64,000 nucleotides of DNA from JAHRAW01 sp965243285 (GTDB lineage: Bacteria > Pseudomonadota > Gammaproteobacteria > Arenicellales > Poriferihabitantaceae): assembly GCA_965243285.1 (NCBI GenBank), contig OZ251537.1, forward strand, positions 1,922,001-1,986,000. The letters are read 5' to 3'. The position numbers and the translations under genes are program-made. The first letter of the stretch is position 1. The number at the start of each line of letters is the position of its first letter. Under the pieces are notes generated by a model that did not search any database, had not been told where the DNA came from, and saw nothing but the letters and a program-made list of their open reading frames with translations. Shown here piece by piece: positions 1 to 12,800 of this stretch.

Positions 1-506
1 TCCGGGGCGAAGCGCAGCGCCGTGCCAGTGTCTTTTTTCGCCACCGTGCCTACCACCGCCAATTTACTGGCGCGCTCGCCGTGCGCGAAGGCGATATGCC
101 GCCGCTTGCCGTCGCGCTTCACCCACACCTCCAGCCGGCTGGATAACGCATTCACCACCGACACGCCGACGCCGTGCAAACCGCCGCTATAACGATAATT
201 TTTGCCCGAAAACTTGCCGCCGGCGTGCAATTTAGTGAGAATCACCTCGACCCCGCTCATACCTTGCGCGTGCATGTCGGTGGGCATGCCGCGGCCATTG
301 TCGGTCACGGTCAAGGCGCCGTCGGCGTGCAAGCGTACTTCGATGGCATCGGCGTGCCCGGCTAACGCCTCATCGACGCTATTGTCGATAACCTCGTGCG
401 CCAGGTGGTTCGGGCGTTCGGTGTTAGTGTACATCCCCGGGCGCTTGCGCACCGGCTCGAGCCCGGTGAGCACCTCGATGGCCGAAGCATCGTAGCGATT
501 GGACAT
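1..506 (-). CDS. parE: DNA topoisomerase IV subunit B, N-terminal part (cut by window edge)
   Basis: The first 168 residues of ParE, the ATPase subunit of topoisomerase IV, which decatenates daughter chromosomes together with ParC. The ATG is at 504-506 on the minus strand; the rest lies beyond base 1. Visible GHKL ATPase motifs are VRKRPGMYT, the N-box EVIDNSVDEALAGHA (catalytic Glu and Mg-binding Asn), the G1 box DNGRGMP and the lid GLHGVGVSVVNALS. The text 'TERPNHLAHEVIDNSVDEAL' matches ParE rather than GyrB, which usually has a longer TDDGTGLHH-type segment here. It is divergent from the giant adhesin gene, with about 300 bp between the two start codons. Identity is firm; only completeness is unknown. 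Confidence 0.95.
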   Translation of the reverse strand, partial: MSNRYDASAIEVLTGLEPVRKRPGMYTNTERPNHLAHEVIDNSVDEALAGHADAIEVRLHADGALTVTDNGRGMPTDMHAQGMSGVEVILTKLHAGGKFSGKNYRYSGGLHGVGVSVVNALSSRLEVWVKRDGKRRHIAFAHGERASKLAVVGTVAKKDTGTALRFAP

Positions 507-814
507 GCGCGGTTTAATGTGGTTGACTTGATTTGTGGTTGACTTGATTAATGGTAACTTGCAATGCGGAGTTTGGCATACAATACCGCCATGATACGCC
601 AGCGGAGTTACCCGCCAGCGGAGTTACCCGAATGCCGCCAAGAATGCCGCCAAGAATGCCGCGAGTCCATAGGCGTGCCGTGTGCGTATATCGCCCGGAC
701 CAACTTCAAAATCGTGACCGATGGATATCCCCATCAGGCGGTCACCCCCTACACCCCTCTACACCCCCCTACATCCCTAACTACCCCCTACACCCCTAAC
801 TGGTGAAACCGAAC
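507..814. promoter_or_regulatory. Divergent parE / adhesin intergenic region with short repeats
   Basis: Gap between the divergent starts of parE and the adhesin. It holds a 16-bp direct repeat GTGGTTGACTTGATTT at 519-534 and 535-550 (one mismatch), a 16-bp repeat at 597-612 and 613-628, and a 12-bp repeat AATGCCGCCAAG starting at 631, 643 and 655 (last copy imperfect). TACAAT at 579-584 could be a plus-strand -10 box, but no good -35 lies at the right distance. The TTGACT inside the first repeat resembles a -35 box, again without a convincing partner. Nothing coding is seen. The promoter calls are weak; the repeats are plain in the sequence. Confidence 0.4.
743..800 (-). repeat. C-rich leader tract; G-run-rich on the minus strand
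   Basis: Just before the adhesin start the plus strand is nearly pure C/T/A, built on CCCCTACA-like units. The minus strand therefore carries at least six runs of three to six G separated by short TGTA or TAGTTA-like loops, which fits a G-quadruplex-forming sequence. No Shine-Dalgarno sequence is visible next to the GTG at 803 or the ATG at 815, so this tract occupies the place of a normal ribosome binding site. Folding is inferred from the run pattern only. Confidence 0.45.
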
Positions 815-3800
815 ATGACTATATCTGCCCCCCGCCCCACCGTACGCCAGCGGCTCAGCCATGCGTTATCCATTCACAGCAGAAAAAAGGCGCGGCTTTT
901 GCTCGCCGTTCTTATCGGTTTCGGGCAATTAGGCGGCATGGTCGCCACCGCGCAAGGGCAGGCTATCAATCCAGTGCCCACAGGCGATATACCCGATGGC
1001 GCAGTATTTACGGGGCACATAGCACAGGTTACAGAAATCGGACTACCCGTCAATCAGCCTATAGCATTCGGCCTCCATATAGTCCAGTTCAATCATAATA
1101 CCGCTGGTGCATACACACTGACTGGGGCAGGCGGCGTGTCGGTGGACAGCGTGTTGCCGGGGTTGAGCTTTGGATATCGAAGTGCGGGTATTCTGAATGA
1201 ACCGATACTCGTAGGCACGGCGACCATGCCGAACGCGCCGGCCATCAGACTAACCTACACCGGCTATACCACCATCGATGATGGGAGTACCATCAATAAT
1301 TTTGGGAATTATTATAAGCAAAGCGTGTATTACGATGTTACTGTACGCGGAGGAGTTATTCAGGCATACTCGGTCAACGATCTGAGTTATGCCGCCGGTG
1401 ACGAGGTGGTCAGACAACTGACACCAGGTGTTGATGTAATTGATAGTGAGTCGGTGCTGCTCCCACACACAGTAGGTATAAATTACAGAGTAAGTTTGAC
1501 TGGAGCGAACGGTCAGTCGCTGCGTGATGCTTTGCCCGGAGCATACTATGATGTTAGGGTAATAGATGCTAGCCCAAGTAGTAGTGTGCCAATTTTTCGC
1601 GTTGTCATGGACGGCACAGTGACCAGGGCCGAGCCGGCCCCGGTCCCCCTGACCTACCGTGTTGAAGACATCGATGATCCAACCATCTACGACGAGGTGT
1701 ATTTCACAGTCTCCGTCTCCGGCCCGAGTTTCAAGAGCCAGCCGAAGGATTGGACTCGCACCCGTGGTGCGGTGTGGTCGACGCAGTTGCCCGAAGCCGA
1801 CAGCAACGCCGGGCCGCTCACCTATGCCCTAACGGGTGCAAACGGCCGCCCGTTAGGCGAGGCCGTGCCCGGCATGAGATTCAACCCCCCGGCCGACGCC
1901 CGCCGCATCCACGGCGTGCCGACCAGAATCGACAGCACGCGGCTCACCTACACTGTCACCGATCGCTACGGCAATGTGGACACGGCTGATTTTATGTTTA
2001 GCGTCGCCGGCGGCACCGGCCCGACCATCACCACGCCGCCGCTCGACCGCATTTTCTCATCCACCACCGGTCCATCCACGCACAGTTTCGTGCTATCTGA
2101 CGCCACCGGCGATGGGCCCTTCATTTACGCCCTCACCGGCCCGAATGGCGAGCCGCCGGCGGCGGCCCTGCCAAACGGAGATTTCGACCCCGGCCCCACC
2201 GACCGCCGAGTGTCGGTACGAACACGCGGAAGTTTGAGTTTATCCGGCACTTTTCCGCTGGTCTACATCGTCACCGACAGCAACGGCTTCTCCACCGCGG
2301 CGCATTTTAATGTGATCATCACCGGCGGACCAACTTTCTCCGAGTTGCCGGCCAATCGCACCTATGCGGTCGGCAGCCCGCGGGTTTCGTGGCTGTTGCC
2401 GGTGGGCATCCCCAGCAGCACGGCGGCCGCCGGCGAGGTGTTGCAATACCACTTGGTAGGCCCCAATGGCGAGAGCGTGGCGGATGCCCTGCCGGGCAGC
2501 GGGGCCTCTTTTGACGCCAGCACGGGCGTCCGCCGGGTGTCCATCCGCCCGAATCGCGCCGGCGTTTACCCCTTGGTGTACCGCATATCCGGGGTCGACT
2601 CCACCACCACGCCGCCGTCCACGCTGTACCGCATCGAGACCACCTTCACCGTCACCATCGTCGGCCCCAATGTGCCGGTGGCCGATTCACCGGGCGATCG
2701 CACCCACGCCGCCGGCGCCACTATCCCGCCGTTTACGCTGCCGGACGCCATCTCGGGGCTGAAGCCGTTCACCTACACCTTGGGCGGCGCCAATGCCCAA
2801 TCGGCGTTGGCGGATGTCGCCCCCGGCGTCCTCTTCGACCCAGCCACTCGCGTGGTCAGCGGCGTGCCAACCAGAGCCGAAGATGTCGACCTAACCTACC
2901 GCATCACCAATCTGGGCAATGAAGAAACGCGGCTGCCGTTCAATATGTTCATCACCGGCCCGGAACTCAGCGGTACGGTGAGCGACCGCACTTTTACCAT
3001 CGGCGATGAGAGCTCGTACGTATTCCCCGAGGCCCGCAGCGCCGCGGCGCCGCTCACCTACAGCATCGTGGGCTCGACCGAGGGCAAGCCCGAGGGCGGC
3101 ATGACCGAGCAAACGTTGGCGGTTGTCGCCCCCGGGCTGAGTTTCACCAGCGCCACCCGCCGCCTGGCTGGCACGCCCACCAGAAACACCGTAGTCCACA
3201 ACAGCAGCACGAACAACAGCCTCGCCCTCACCTATCGCGTCACCGACCGCTACGGCAACACCGATGAGGGTGGGTTTGCGCTTACCGTCGACGGCGGCGG
3301 GCCAGTGTTCGCTGGCGTAGTGAACAATGGCGTTTATCCCACCGATAACCTCATCGCGCTCAATACGCATCATTTGCCGGTAGCCAGTGGCACGGAGCCG
3401 ATAACTTACAGCGTAACCGGCGCCGATGGCCGGCCGCTGACGGATATTTTATCGGGTGCTTTTCTGCAAACGGGCCTCATCGAATTCGGTACCCCGGTGG
3501 TTGGGTTGAACCACTCTAGCAATAGAGCCGGCTTTTTTGATCTTATCTACATCGCCACCGACGCCAATGGACTCTCCACTGCGGAGAATTTCAGCATCAC
3601 CCTCACCGGCGGACCCCAATTCGTCACCCTGCCAGCGGACCGCGTTTTTACCGTCGATAGCGCGCCGCGCACCACCCAATTGCCCGCAGCCACCGGCACC
3701 GCGCCGTTCACCTATGCCCTAACTGGCGCCGACGGCGAGGCCATCGCCGATGCCATCCCCGGCGGCGCTTTTGACGCTGGCGCCAATGTTCGCCGGTTGG

Positions 3801-6800
3801 CTTTTTCGCGCACCGTGGCTGGCGTCTACCCGCTCGAGTATGTGGTCACCGATGCCGACGGCATCTCTCGGGCGGCCAGTTTCACCATCAGCATCATCGG
3901 CGGCCCGAGTTTCATGGACACGCCGGCCGACCGCACTTACACCGCCGCCAATGAAACACGCACTTTTCAACTGCCGGAGGGGCAAGGCGATGCCCCGTTC
4001 ACCTATGCCCTAAGCGGGCCGAATGGCGAGGCCCCGGCGGACGCCATCCCCGGCGGCAATTTCCACTCCAGTGCCAGTGAGCGCCGGGTGACCTTTTCGA
4101 CCGCCACCAACGGCACCTACCCGCTGCTCGCCACCCTCACCGATACCAATGGTTTCTCCAGCACCGCGAGTTTCACCATCTTCATCAACGGCGGCCCGAG
4201 TTTCGCTGCAGTGCCCGACCTCACTTTCGCCGCCAGCACCACCACTTCGCTCTCTCCCCAACTGCCCATCGCCACCCCCGGCGCTATGCCGTTCATCTAC
4301 AGACTGAGCGGCGCCGACGGCGAGACGTTGTCAAACATCTTGCCCGGCGGCTCGTTTGATGGTACCGCGTCGGCTCGCCGGGTGACCTTCATACCGCACA
4401 CCGCCGGTACTTACCCGCTGCTTTACACCGCCACCGATAACGGCGGCCTCGCGACCACGGCGAGTTTCACCATCTTCATCATCGGCGGCCCGACTTTCGC
4501 CTCCATACCGGGCGACCTCACTTATACCGCCGCCAATGAGTTGTTCACTTATTTTCTGCCCTATGCCACAGGTGATTCGGCCGGCGATATGTCGTTCACC
4601 TACACCCTGGACGGCGCCGGCGGCGAACCTATAGCGGAGGCCTTGCCTAACGGCGGCTTTGGCGCTGATTCGACGCGCCGCCAGGTGTCATTTTCGCGCA
4701 ACGCCCCCGGTGTCTACCCGTTGCGCTACACCATCACCGCTGGCGGCGGCTTATCAGCCAAGGTCAATTTCACCATCACCATCAGCGGGCCGATTTTCGC
4801 TGCTGATGACCTGCCCATAGCCGACATAACCGGCCTCGGCGGCGCAGCCATCGCCGCCGTCACCCTGCCAGCCGCCGCCAGCGCCGAGGAGGTGACCTAC
4901 GCCCTAACCGCGGCCGACGGCGCGGCGTTAGCGGATATCGTGCCCGGCTTGTCGTTCGATGCCGACAGCCGCGTGCTGTCCGGCACGCCCACCGTGACCG
5001 GCGTGTTCCCGCTGACCTACACCGCCACCGACAGCGGCGGCGTTGTCACCGCCACCTTCACCGCCACCTTCACCGGCGTGGCTTTCGCGGCCGCGGATTT
5101 GCCCTTGAGCGATAGAACCTATGCCGGCGGCGTGGCCATCCCAGCCCTCATCCTGCCGACCGCCACCGGCGGCTTATTGCCGCTGAGTTACTCCCTGGTG
5201 GGCCCCGGCCAGCAAGCCTTATCCGATGCGGTGCCCGGGCTGTCCTTCGATGCCGCCAGCCGCGTGCTGTCTGGCACGCCGAGCAGAAATGGCGATGTAA
5301 CGATGACTTACCGCGTCACCGATGCCTACAACGTCGTCGCCGCCGCTACCTTTACGATATCCATAACCGGCGGCCCGATGTTCGGCGCCGTGACCGATGT
5401 AAGTTTCAACGCCACTACGGCTAATACCCAGGTTACCCATGGTGTGCCAAAAGCCACCGGCGGCAGCGGCACTATCATCTATGCCCTCACCGATGAGAGC
5501 GGCCAGGCGCTGGCGGATATTTTTGAGCAAGGGGTATTGGAGACCTCAGGCAGCAGCAACAACACTTTGAGTTTCCGGCCCAATCGCGCCGGGGATTTCG
5601 CGATGACTTACACCGCCACCGATGGCGGCGGCAACGGCGTCTCCACGGCGGCGTACTTCACCGTCACCGTGGGCAGCGCCGAACTGGATCACGCCTATGT
5701 GCAAGAGCAGCCCGATGTGACTGTGAACATCGACGATGTGGTGGCTTATCAATTGAATACTGGCAGGCCCCTCATCAGCAGCAACCCGGCGACTTCCTAC
5801 TCCTACGACTTGGGCGGCGTTCCCGTGAACGGCGTCGCCGTTTCTTTGCAAGATGCCTTGCCGGGCGCGTCGGCGACCCTCAACACCGTCTTTGGCGGCC
5901 GCGAACTGTCCTTCACGCCGACCTTATCCGGTGTCTACACCCTGTCATATCGGGTCACCATCCCCAATGGCATCTTCGCCGATACCACCTTCACCATCAC
6001 CGTGTTACCGCCTAACATCGCCAGCCAACCGGCGGCGCTCACCTATACCGTCGGCGACGTGGTGAGTGTAACGCTGCCCGAAGGCGTGAACGGCGGGTCG
6101 GTGTTTGGCTACACATTAACCGGGCCGAACGGCCAGGCGGTGGGCGAGGCCCTGCCCGGCCTGATATTCGATGGCCGCACCGCGATGCGCACCTTGTTCG
6201 GCACGCTGGAGGCAGGCGGCAGCAGCGTCACGCTAACCTACATCGCCACCGACAACTACGGCAACCCCACCAACCCGGTCCAATTCAGGGTGACGGTGGG
6301 TCCGGTCTTCGCATCGTTTATCGCCGACCAAATCTTCTCCGCCGGCGTCGATGTGGCGCTGGTTTTGCCCGAGGCCGCCAACGACGAGGGCCTGTATTAC
6401 ACCCTAACCGGCGGCCTGCCGGCGGGTTTGAGTTTCAGCACCATCACCCGCACCTTGTCGGGCCGGCCGCTCGCCGCCGCCCCGGCGCGCACGCTAACCT
6501 ACATCGCAAACCATTTTACGAGCCAAATCGCCGCTGATGAATTCACCCTCACCATCACCGGCCCGGCTTTCGCCGATGGCGTTTTGCCCTTGAGCGATAG
6601 AACCTATGCCGGCGGCGTGGCCATCCCAGCCCTCATCCTGCCGACCGCCACCGGCGGCTTATTGCCGCTGAGTTACTCCCTGGTGGACCCCGGCCAGCAA
6701 GCCTTATCCGATGCGGTGCCCGGGCTGTCCTTCGATGCCGCCAGCCGCGTGCTGTCTGGCACGCCGAGCAGAAACGGCGATGTGGCGCTGACTTACCGCG

Positions 6801-9800
6801 CCACCGATGACAACGGCGCCGTCGCGGCCGCTATCTTTACGATATCCATAACCGGCGGCCCGATGTTCGACGGCGCCGTGTTGGATCACGTGGTCGGTGC
6901 CAGCAGTAATATTAGCGACTTGGTGTCCCATGGTCTGCCAAAAGCCAGCGGCGGCAGCGGTGCTATCGTCTATGCCATCACTGGGGCGAACAACCAGTCG
7001 CTGTCGAATGCTTTGCCCAGCGCGGTATTAGATACCTCAGATAGTATTAACAACGTGATGTCTTACGCGCCCAGTCAAGCCGGGGTTTTCGCGATGACTT
7101 ACACCGCCACCGATGGCGGCGGCAGCGGCATCTCCACGGTGGCGTATTTCACCGTCACCGTAAACCGCCACAACCTGAATATCGCCAATGTGCAGGCGCA
7201 GCCCGATTTGACTGTGGCCATCGACCAGGCGGGGAGTTTTCAGTTGGCAAGCGGCGAACTCGGCAATAGCCCGCTCTACACCTACGCCTTGGGCGGCGTC
7301 CCCATCGACGGCGTCGCCGTTTCTTTGCAAGATGCCTTGCCGGGCGCGCAGGCGAACTTCGACGCCGCCGAAGACGCCCGCCGGTTGACCCTCACGCCGA
7401 CCTTAGCCGGCGTCTACACCCTGTCATATCGGGTCACCATCCCCAACGGCATCTTCGTCGAGACCACTTTCACCGTCACCGTGCCCGCCCCAACCTTCGC
7501 CAGCCGGCCGCCGTCTCTCACCTATCCACTCAATGTGATGACATCCTTCGCGCTGCCGGGCGGGGTCGGCACCGCGCCGTTTACCTACACCCTGACTGAT
7601 GCGGACGGCGTATCGGCAAACATTGCCTTGCCCGGGCTGTCTTTCGATGCAACCGCCGCGGTGCGCACGCTATCCGGCGCGGCGAGCGAATACCGCAACA
7701 TCCGCCTGACCTACACCGTCGAAGACACCTACGGCAACGCGGGTTCCACGAGTTTCATGGTGTTGGCTGGGCGCACCTTTGCGGCGGTGATAGCCGACCA
7801 AACCTACGCCGCCGGCGATACGGTGGCGCTGAATCTGCCGGTAGCGGACGGCGGCGGTGATTTGGATTACAGCCTGAGCGGCACCCTGCCGACCGGTTTG
7901 AGTTTCGATGCCCGCGTGCTGAGCGGCGTGCCGAGCACGGCTGGCGCGTTCATGCTCACCTACACCGCCCGCCAGGGCGGCGCCATAGTCGCAAACACGC
8001 CATTTAGCGTCACCATCACCGGCCCGGTGTTCGCCGCCGGTGATTTGCCGCTGGTCATCGCTGATTCCCCGGTGGGCGTGGCCCTCACCATCGCCCCGCC
8101 GGCGCTGCCGGCCGCCACCGGCGCCGCGCCGCTCACTTACGCCATCGTGGGGCCGAGCGAGCAAGCCTTAGCCGATGCGTTGCCCGGGCTGTCCTTCGAT
8201 GGGGCCGCGCTGCGCCGCGTGTTATCCGGCACGCCCACCAGCAGCGGCTCATTTAATCTGATTTACCGCGTCGCCGACCGCTACGGCAACACCGCTGAGA
8301 CCGCATTTACGCTGCGCATCGTCAGCGGCGGTCTAACATTCGCCAGCCAGCAGGCAAATCTAAGTTACAACGCATCCGACACCATCTCGATAACCGTTTC
8401 CTTGCCGGGAGCCAGTGACGCCGACAACCCTTCCGACCTAATCACCTACAACCTAACCGATGTCGCTGACCAGCCGCTGGCTAATGTTTTGGCGGACGGC
8501 GCATTGGGCAGCGAAGATTCCACCGGCGTGCCGCTGTCTTTCGGTTTGCAGCGCGCCGTCGATACCGAACTGACTTACACCGCAACCAATTCTGTCACCG
8601 GCTTCTCCACGGTGCAGAATTTCACCATCATCATCGCCCGCCATAACCTGAATATCGCCAATGTGCAGGGGCAGCCCGATTTGATTGTGGCCATCGACCA
8701 GGCGGGGAGTTTTGAGTTGAGGAGCGGCTCACTCGACCCGGCGCTTTCCTACACCTACACCTTGGGCGGCGTCGGCGGCGCCTCCCTGCAAGAGGCCTTG
8801 CCGGGCGCGACGAATGTGGCTTTCGCTGCCGCCGAAGACGCCCGCCGGTTGACCCTCACGCCGACCTTAGCCGGCGTTTACCCCTTGGTGTATCGCGTCA
8901 CCCTACCCAACACCATCTTCACCGAGACCACTTTCACCGTCACCGTGCCCGGCCCAACCCTCGCCAGCCTGCCGCCGGCGCAAACCTTCACCCTCAACCA
9001 GGTGGCATCGGTCACGCTGCCGGCCGGCGTCGGCGCCGCGCCGTTTACCTACACCTTGACTGGCCCGGACGGCGAATTGGCAAACATTGCCTTGCCCGGG
9101 CTGGCTTTCGATGCAACCGCTGCCGTCCGTACGCTGTCCGGCAGGCCGAATCAGTACGCCGACACCATCCTGACCTACACCGCCGAAGACACCTACGGCA
9201 ACCTGGTTTCCGCCACCTTCATGGTATTGGCTGGGCAAGACTTCGCGGGGGGCGTGGCCGACCAAACCTACGCAGCCGGCGAAGTTGTCTCGATGCCTTT
9301 GCCCGCCACCTCCGGCAGCGGGCTGGCTTACACCTTGTTCGGCGCCGGCGGCGACGCCACCACCCCCAACCTGCCTAACAATCTGACATTCAGCAGCGCC
9401 AGCATCGGCGGCCGCTCCCTTGGCGGCACGGCGCAGACCGCCGGCGTATACCTCCTCACCTACACCGCCCGCACCGGCGGCGGCGACATAGTCGCCAGGG
9501 CGCAATTCACCATCACCATCACCGGCCCGGCCTTCGCCGCCGGCGCGTTGCCCATAGCCGACCAATCCTATGGGATAAACGAGACCATCACCAACATCGC
9601 CTTGCCCATCGCCACCGGTCACGCCGCCGCCGCCCCATGGACTCACACCCTGACTGGCCCGGGCGGTCAAGCCCTGTCGGAGGCCGTGCCGGGGCTGATT
9701 TTCACGCCCTCCACCAGCATGTTATCCGGCCAAACCACCGCCGCCGCCACGGCCTCCCTGACCTACGCCGCCAGCGATAATTTCGGCAACGCAACCGCCG

Positions 9801-12800
9801 ATGCGGTGTTCACGGTGTTAGTCGGCGCCGGCTTCACGCCGCCCGTGGCCAACCTCACCTATTCGGCCGGCGCCGCCATCACCGCCATCACCTTGCCGCA
9901 AGCCACCGGCGGCGGTGATTTAACCTATGCCTTGACCGGCGTGGGCGCCGCTGGCTTAGCCTTCGCCACCGCCACCCGCGTTTTAACCGGCACGCCGAGT
10001 ACGGCTGGCGAATTCACCCTCACCTACACCGCCGCCAATGCCGACGGCGATGTACTGGCCAGTACGCCACTTAGGGTGACTGTTCGGCATTCATTGGCGG
10101 CCCCGGCTGAGCAAAACTACACGGTGGGCGTGGATATCGGCACTGTCACTTTGCCGGCCGCGGTCGGCGGCACTGTCGGCGGCGCCTTGAGTTATGGCTT
10201 AACCAGCAGCGCCGCTGATGGCGCGTTGCCCGCTAATTTGATTTTCGATGGCACCCCCACCGCCCGCACTTTAAGCGGTACGCCGGCAGCGGTCGACGGC
10301 TTCACCTTCACCTACACCGCAAGACAGGGCGGCGAGGTGGTGGCCAGCGTGGAATTCCCGGTCACCATCACCGCAGCAGGCCCGACCTTTGCCGCTGATG
10401 ATGCGTCTTTGGCGGACAAAATCTACACCGCCGGTGTGGACATCCCCACCATCACCTTGCCCACCGCCGCTGGCGCGGCACCGCTGGTCTACTCGTTGCT
10501 TGATTCCGTTGATGGCAATACCATCGATGTGGCTGTGCCGGGGCTGGAATTCAACACCGCCAACCTCGAATTATCCGGCAACCCGGACGCGGCGAATTTG
10601 GCTGGCGTCACCATGATTTACACCGCCACCGACGCCAACGGCGACAGCATCGACGCGGAATTCTCGGTGCTGGTTAGGCAGGCGTTTTTGGCGACCATCG
10701 CCGACCAGTCGTTTGCCGCCGGCGATGATGTCTCGCTGACCTTGCCGGCCACCGCCGGCAGCGGGCTGGAGTACACCTTGTTCGGCGTCGGCGGCGATGC
10801 TTTGTCGCCCAATTTGCCGGTGGATTTGTCCTTCATCGCCGCCACCGCCACCGAATCCGCCATGTTGAGCGGCACGGCGCAGACCGCCGGCGTATTTCCG
10901 CTCACCTACACCGCCCGCAATGGCGGCGGCCTAGTCGCCACGGCGGAATTCACCGTCACCATCTCCGGCCCGGCGTTCGCCGATGCGTATACCTTAGGTG
11001 ACATAAGCCATTCGGACTTCACCACCCCCATCGGCCCCATCGCCGCCTTTGCTGAGGCAAGCGGCGGCGCCGCCCCGCTGACCCACGCCCTGACCGGCCC
11101 GGCCGGCCAGGCGCTCGCTTTGGCGGCGCCGGGGCTTTCTTTCGATGCCACCACCCGTATCCTGTCCGGCACGCCCACCGCCGCCGCCACGGTGCGGCTG
11201 ACCTACGCCGCCAGCGATTTTTACGGCAATAAAACCGCCGATGTGGTGTTTACTGTGGTGGTCGGGCAAGGATTCGCTGCCACCATCGCCGATGCGACTT
11301 ATGCCGCTGGCGCGGATGTCACGATAATATTGCCCACCGCCGGCGACAACCTGAATTACACCTTATACGGCCCCGATGGCGACGCCGCCGCCGCCGATTT
11401 GCCCAACAATCTGGCATTCACCGCCGGTACCCGCACCTTGGGCGGCATGGCGCAGACCGCCGGTATCTACCCCCTCACCTACACCGCCAGCGATAGCAAC
11501 GGCGCAGTGGCCAGGGCGATATTCACCCTAACCATCACCGGCCCGGCCTTCGCCGATGGTGATTTGCCCTTGGCGGATCGTTCCTATGCGCTGGATTCCG
11601 TCATCGCGGCCGGCGATGCCATCATTTTGCCGCTCGCCGCCGGCGGCGCCGCCCCGCTGGTCTACACCCTGACCGGGCCGAGCGGCCAGGCACTCGCCTC
11701 AGCCGTGCCGGGGCTATCTTTCGATGCCACCGCTGCCGTCCGCGCGCTTTCCGGCACATTGAGCGCCGCCGCCACCGCCGCCCTCACCTACACCGCCACC
11801 GATGCGCACAGCAACGCCGCCGTTGCGGAGTTCACCTTTGTGGTCGGGCGTGGTTTCGATGCCCCCTTGGCCGACCAAATCTTTTTCGCCGGCGTCGATG
11901 TCGGCAGCGTTAGCGCCGAGTTGCCGTCCGCCGTCGGCGGCGGCGACGCATTGGTTTACGCCGTGTCCGGCACCGCCGCCGCCGGCTTAGGCTTCGATGC
12001 GGGTAATCGCGTTTTGACCGGCACGCCGGGCGTCGCCGGGGGGTTCGCGCTCACCTACACCGCCAGCGATGGCGGCGTTGTAATCGCCAGGGCGGCATTC
12101 ACGGCGACCATTCGCCATACTTTGGCGGCGCCGACGGTGCCGGATTTGCTCTTAGGCGTCGAAATCGCCGATATCCAGTTGGCTGAAGCCATCGGCGGCA
12201 CTGTCGGCGGCGGTTTGGCCTATGGCTTGAGCAGCGACGCCGCCGCCAATGGCGATTTGCCCGCTGGTTTGGCGTTCAATACAGATACCCGCATCTTATC
12301 CGGCACGCCGACTATGGCCGGCGCGTTCTCATTCACCTACACCGCCAGCCAGGGCGGCGATGTGGTCGCCACGGCGAACTTCACCGGCACCATCGCCGGC
12401 CCAATCTTCGCTAATTTCGTGTTCGCCGACCAATCCTTCACGGCCGGCACCGCCCTGGATGGCAGCCTCATCCTGCCGGCGGCTACCAACGGCAGCGGCA
12501 CCTTCAATTACACCTTGACCGGGCCGAATAACCAGACCCTAGGCGAGGCCGTGCCAGGGCTGTCATTCGATGGCTCGGGCGGCGGCACACGGGCGTTGAG
12601 CGGCACGCCGACCACGGCGGTGGATGCGGTCACCCTCACCTACATCGCCACCGATGAGTCCGGCAACGCCACCGATGGCACGGCGACCTTTATGGTGACG
12701 GTCAATCGAGCTTTCGCCAATGACGGCGTTATCGCCGACCTCACCTTTGACGCCGGCGTGCTAATCACCGATGTCACCTTCCCCACCGCCACCGGCGGCG

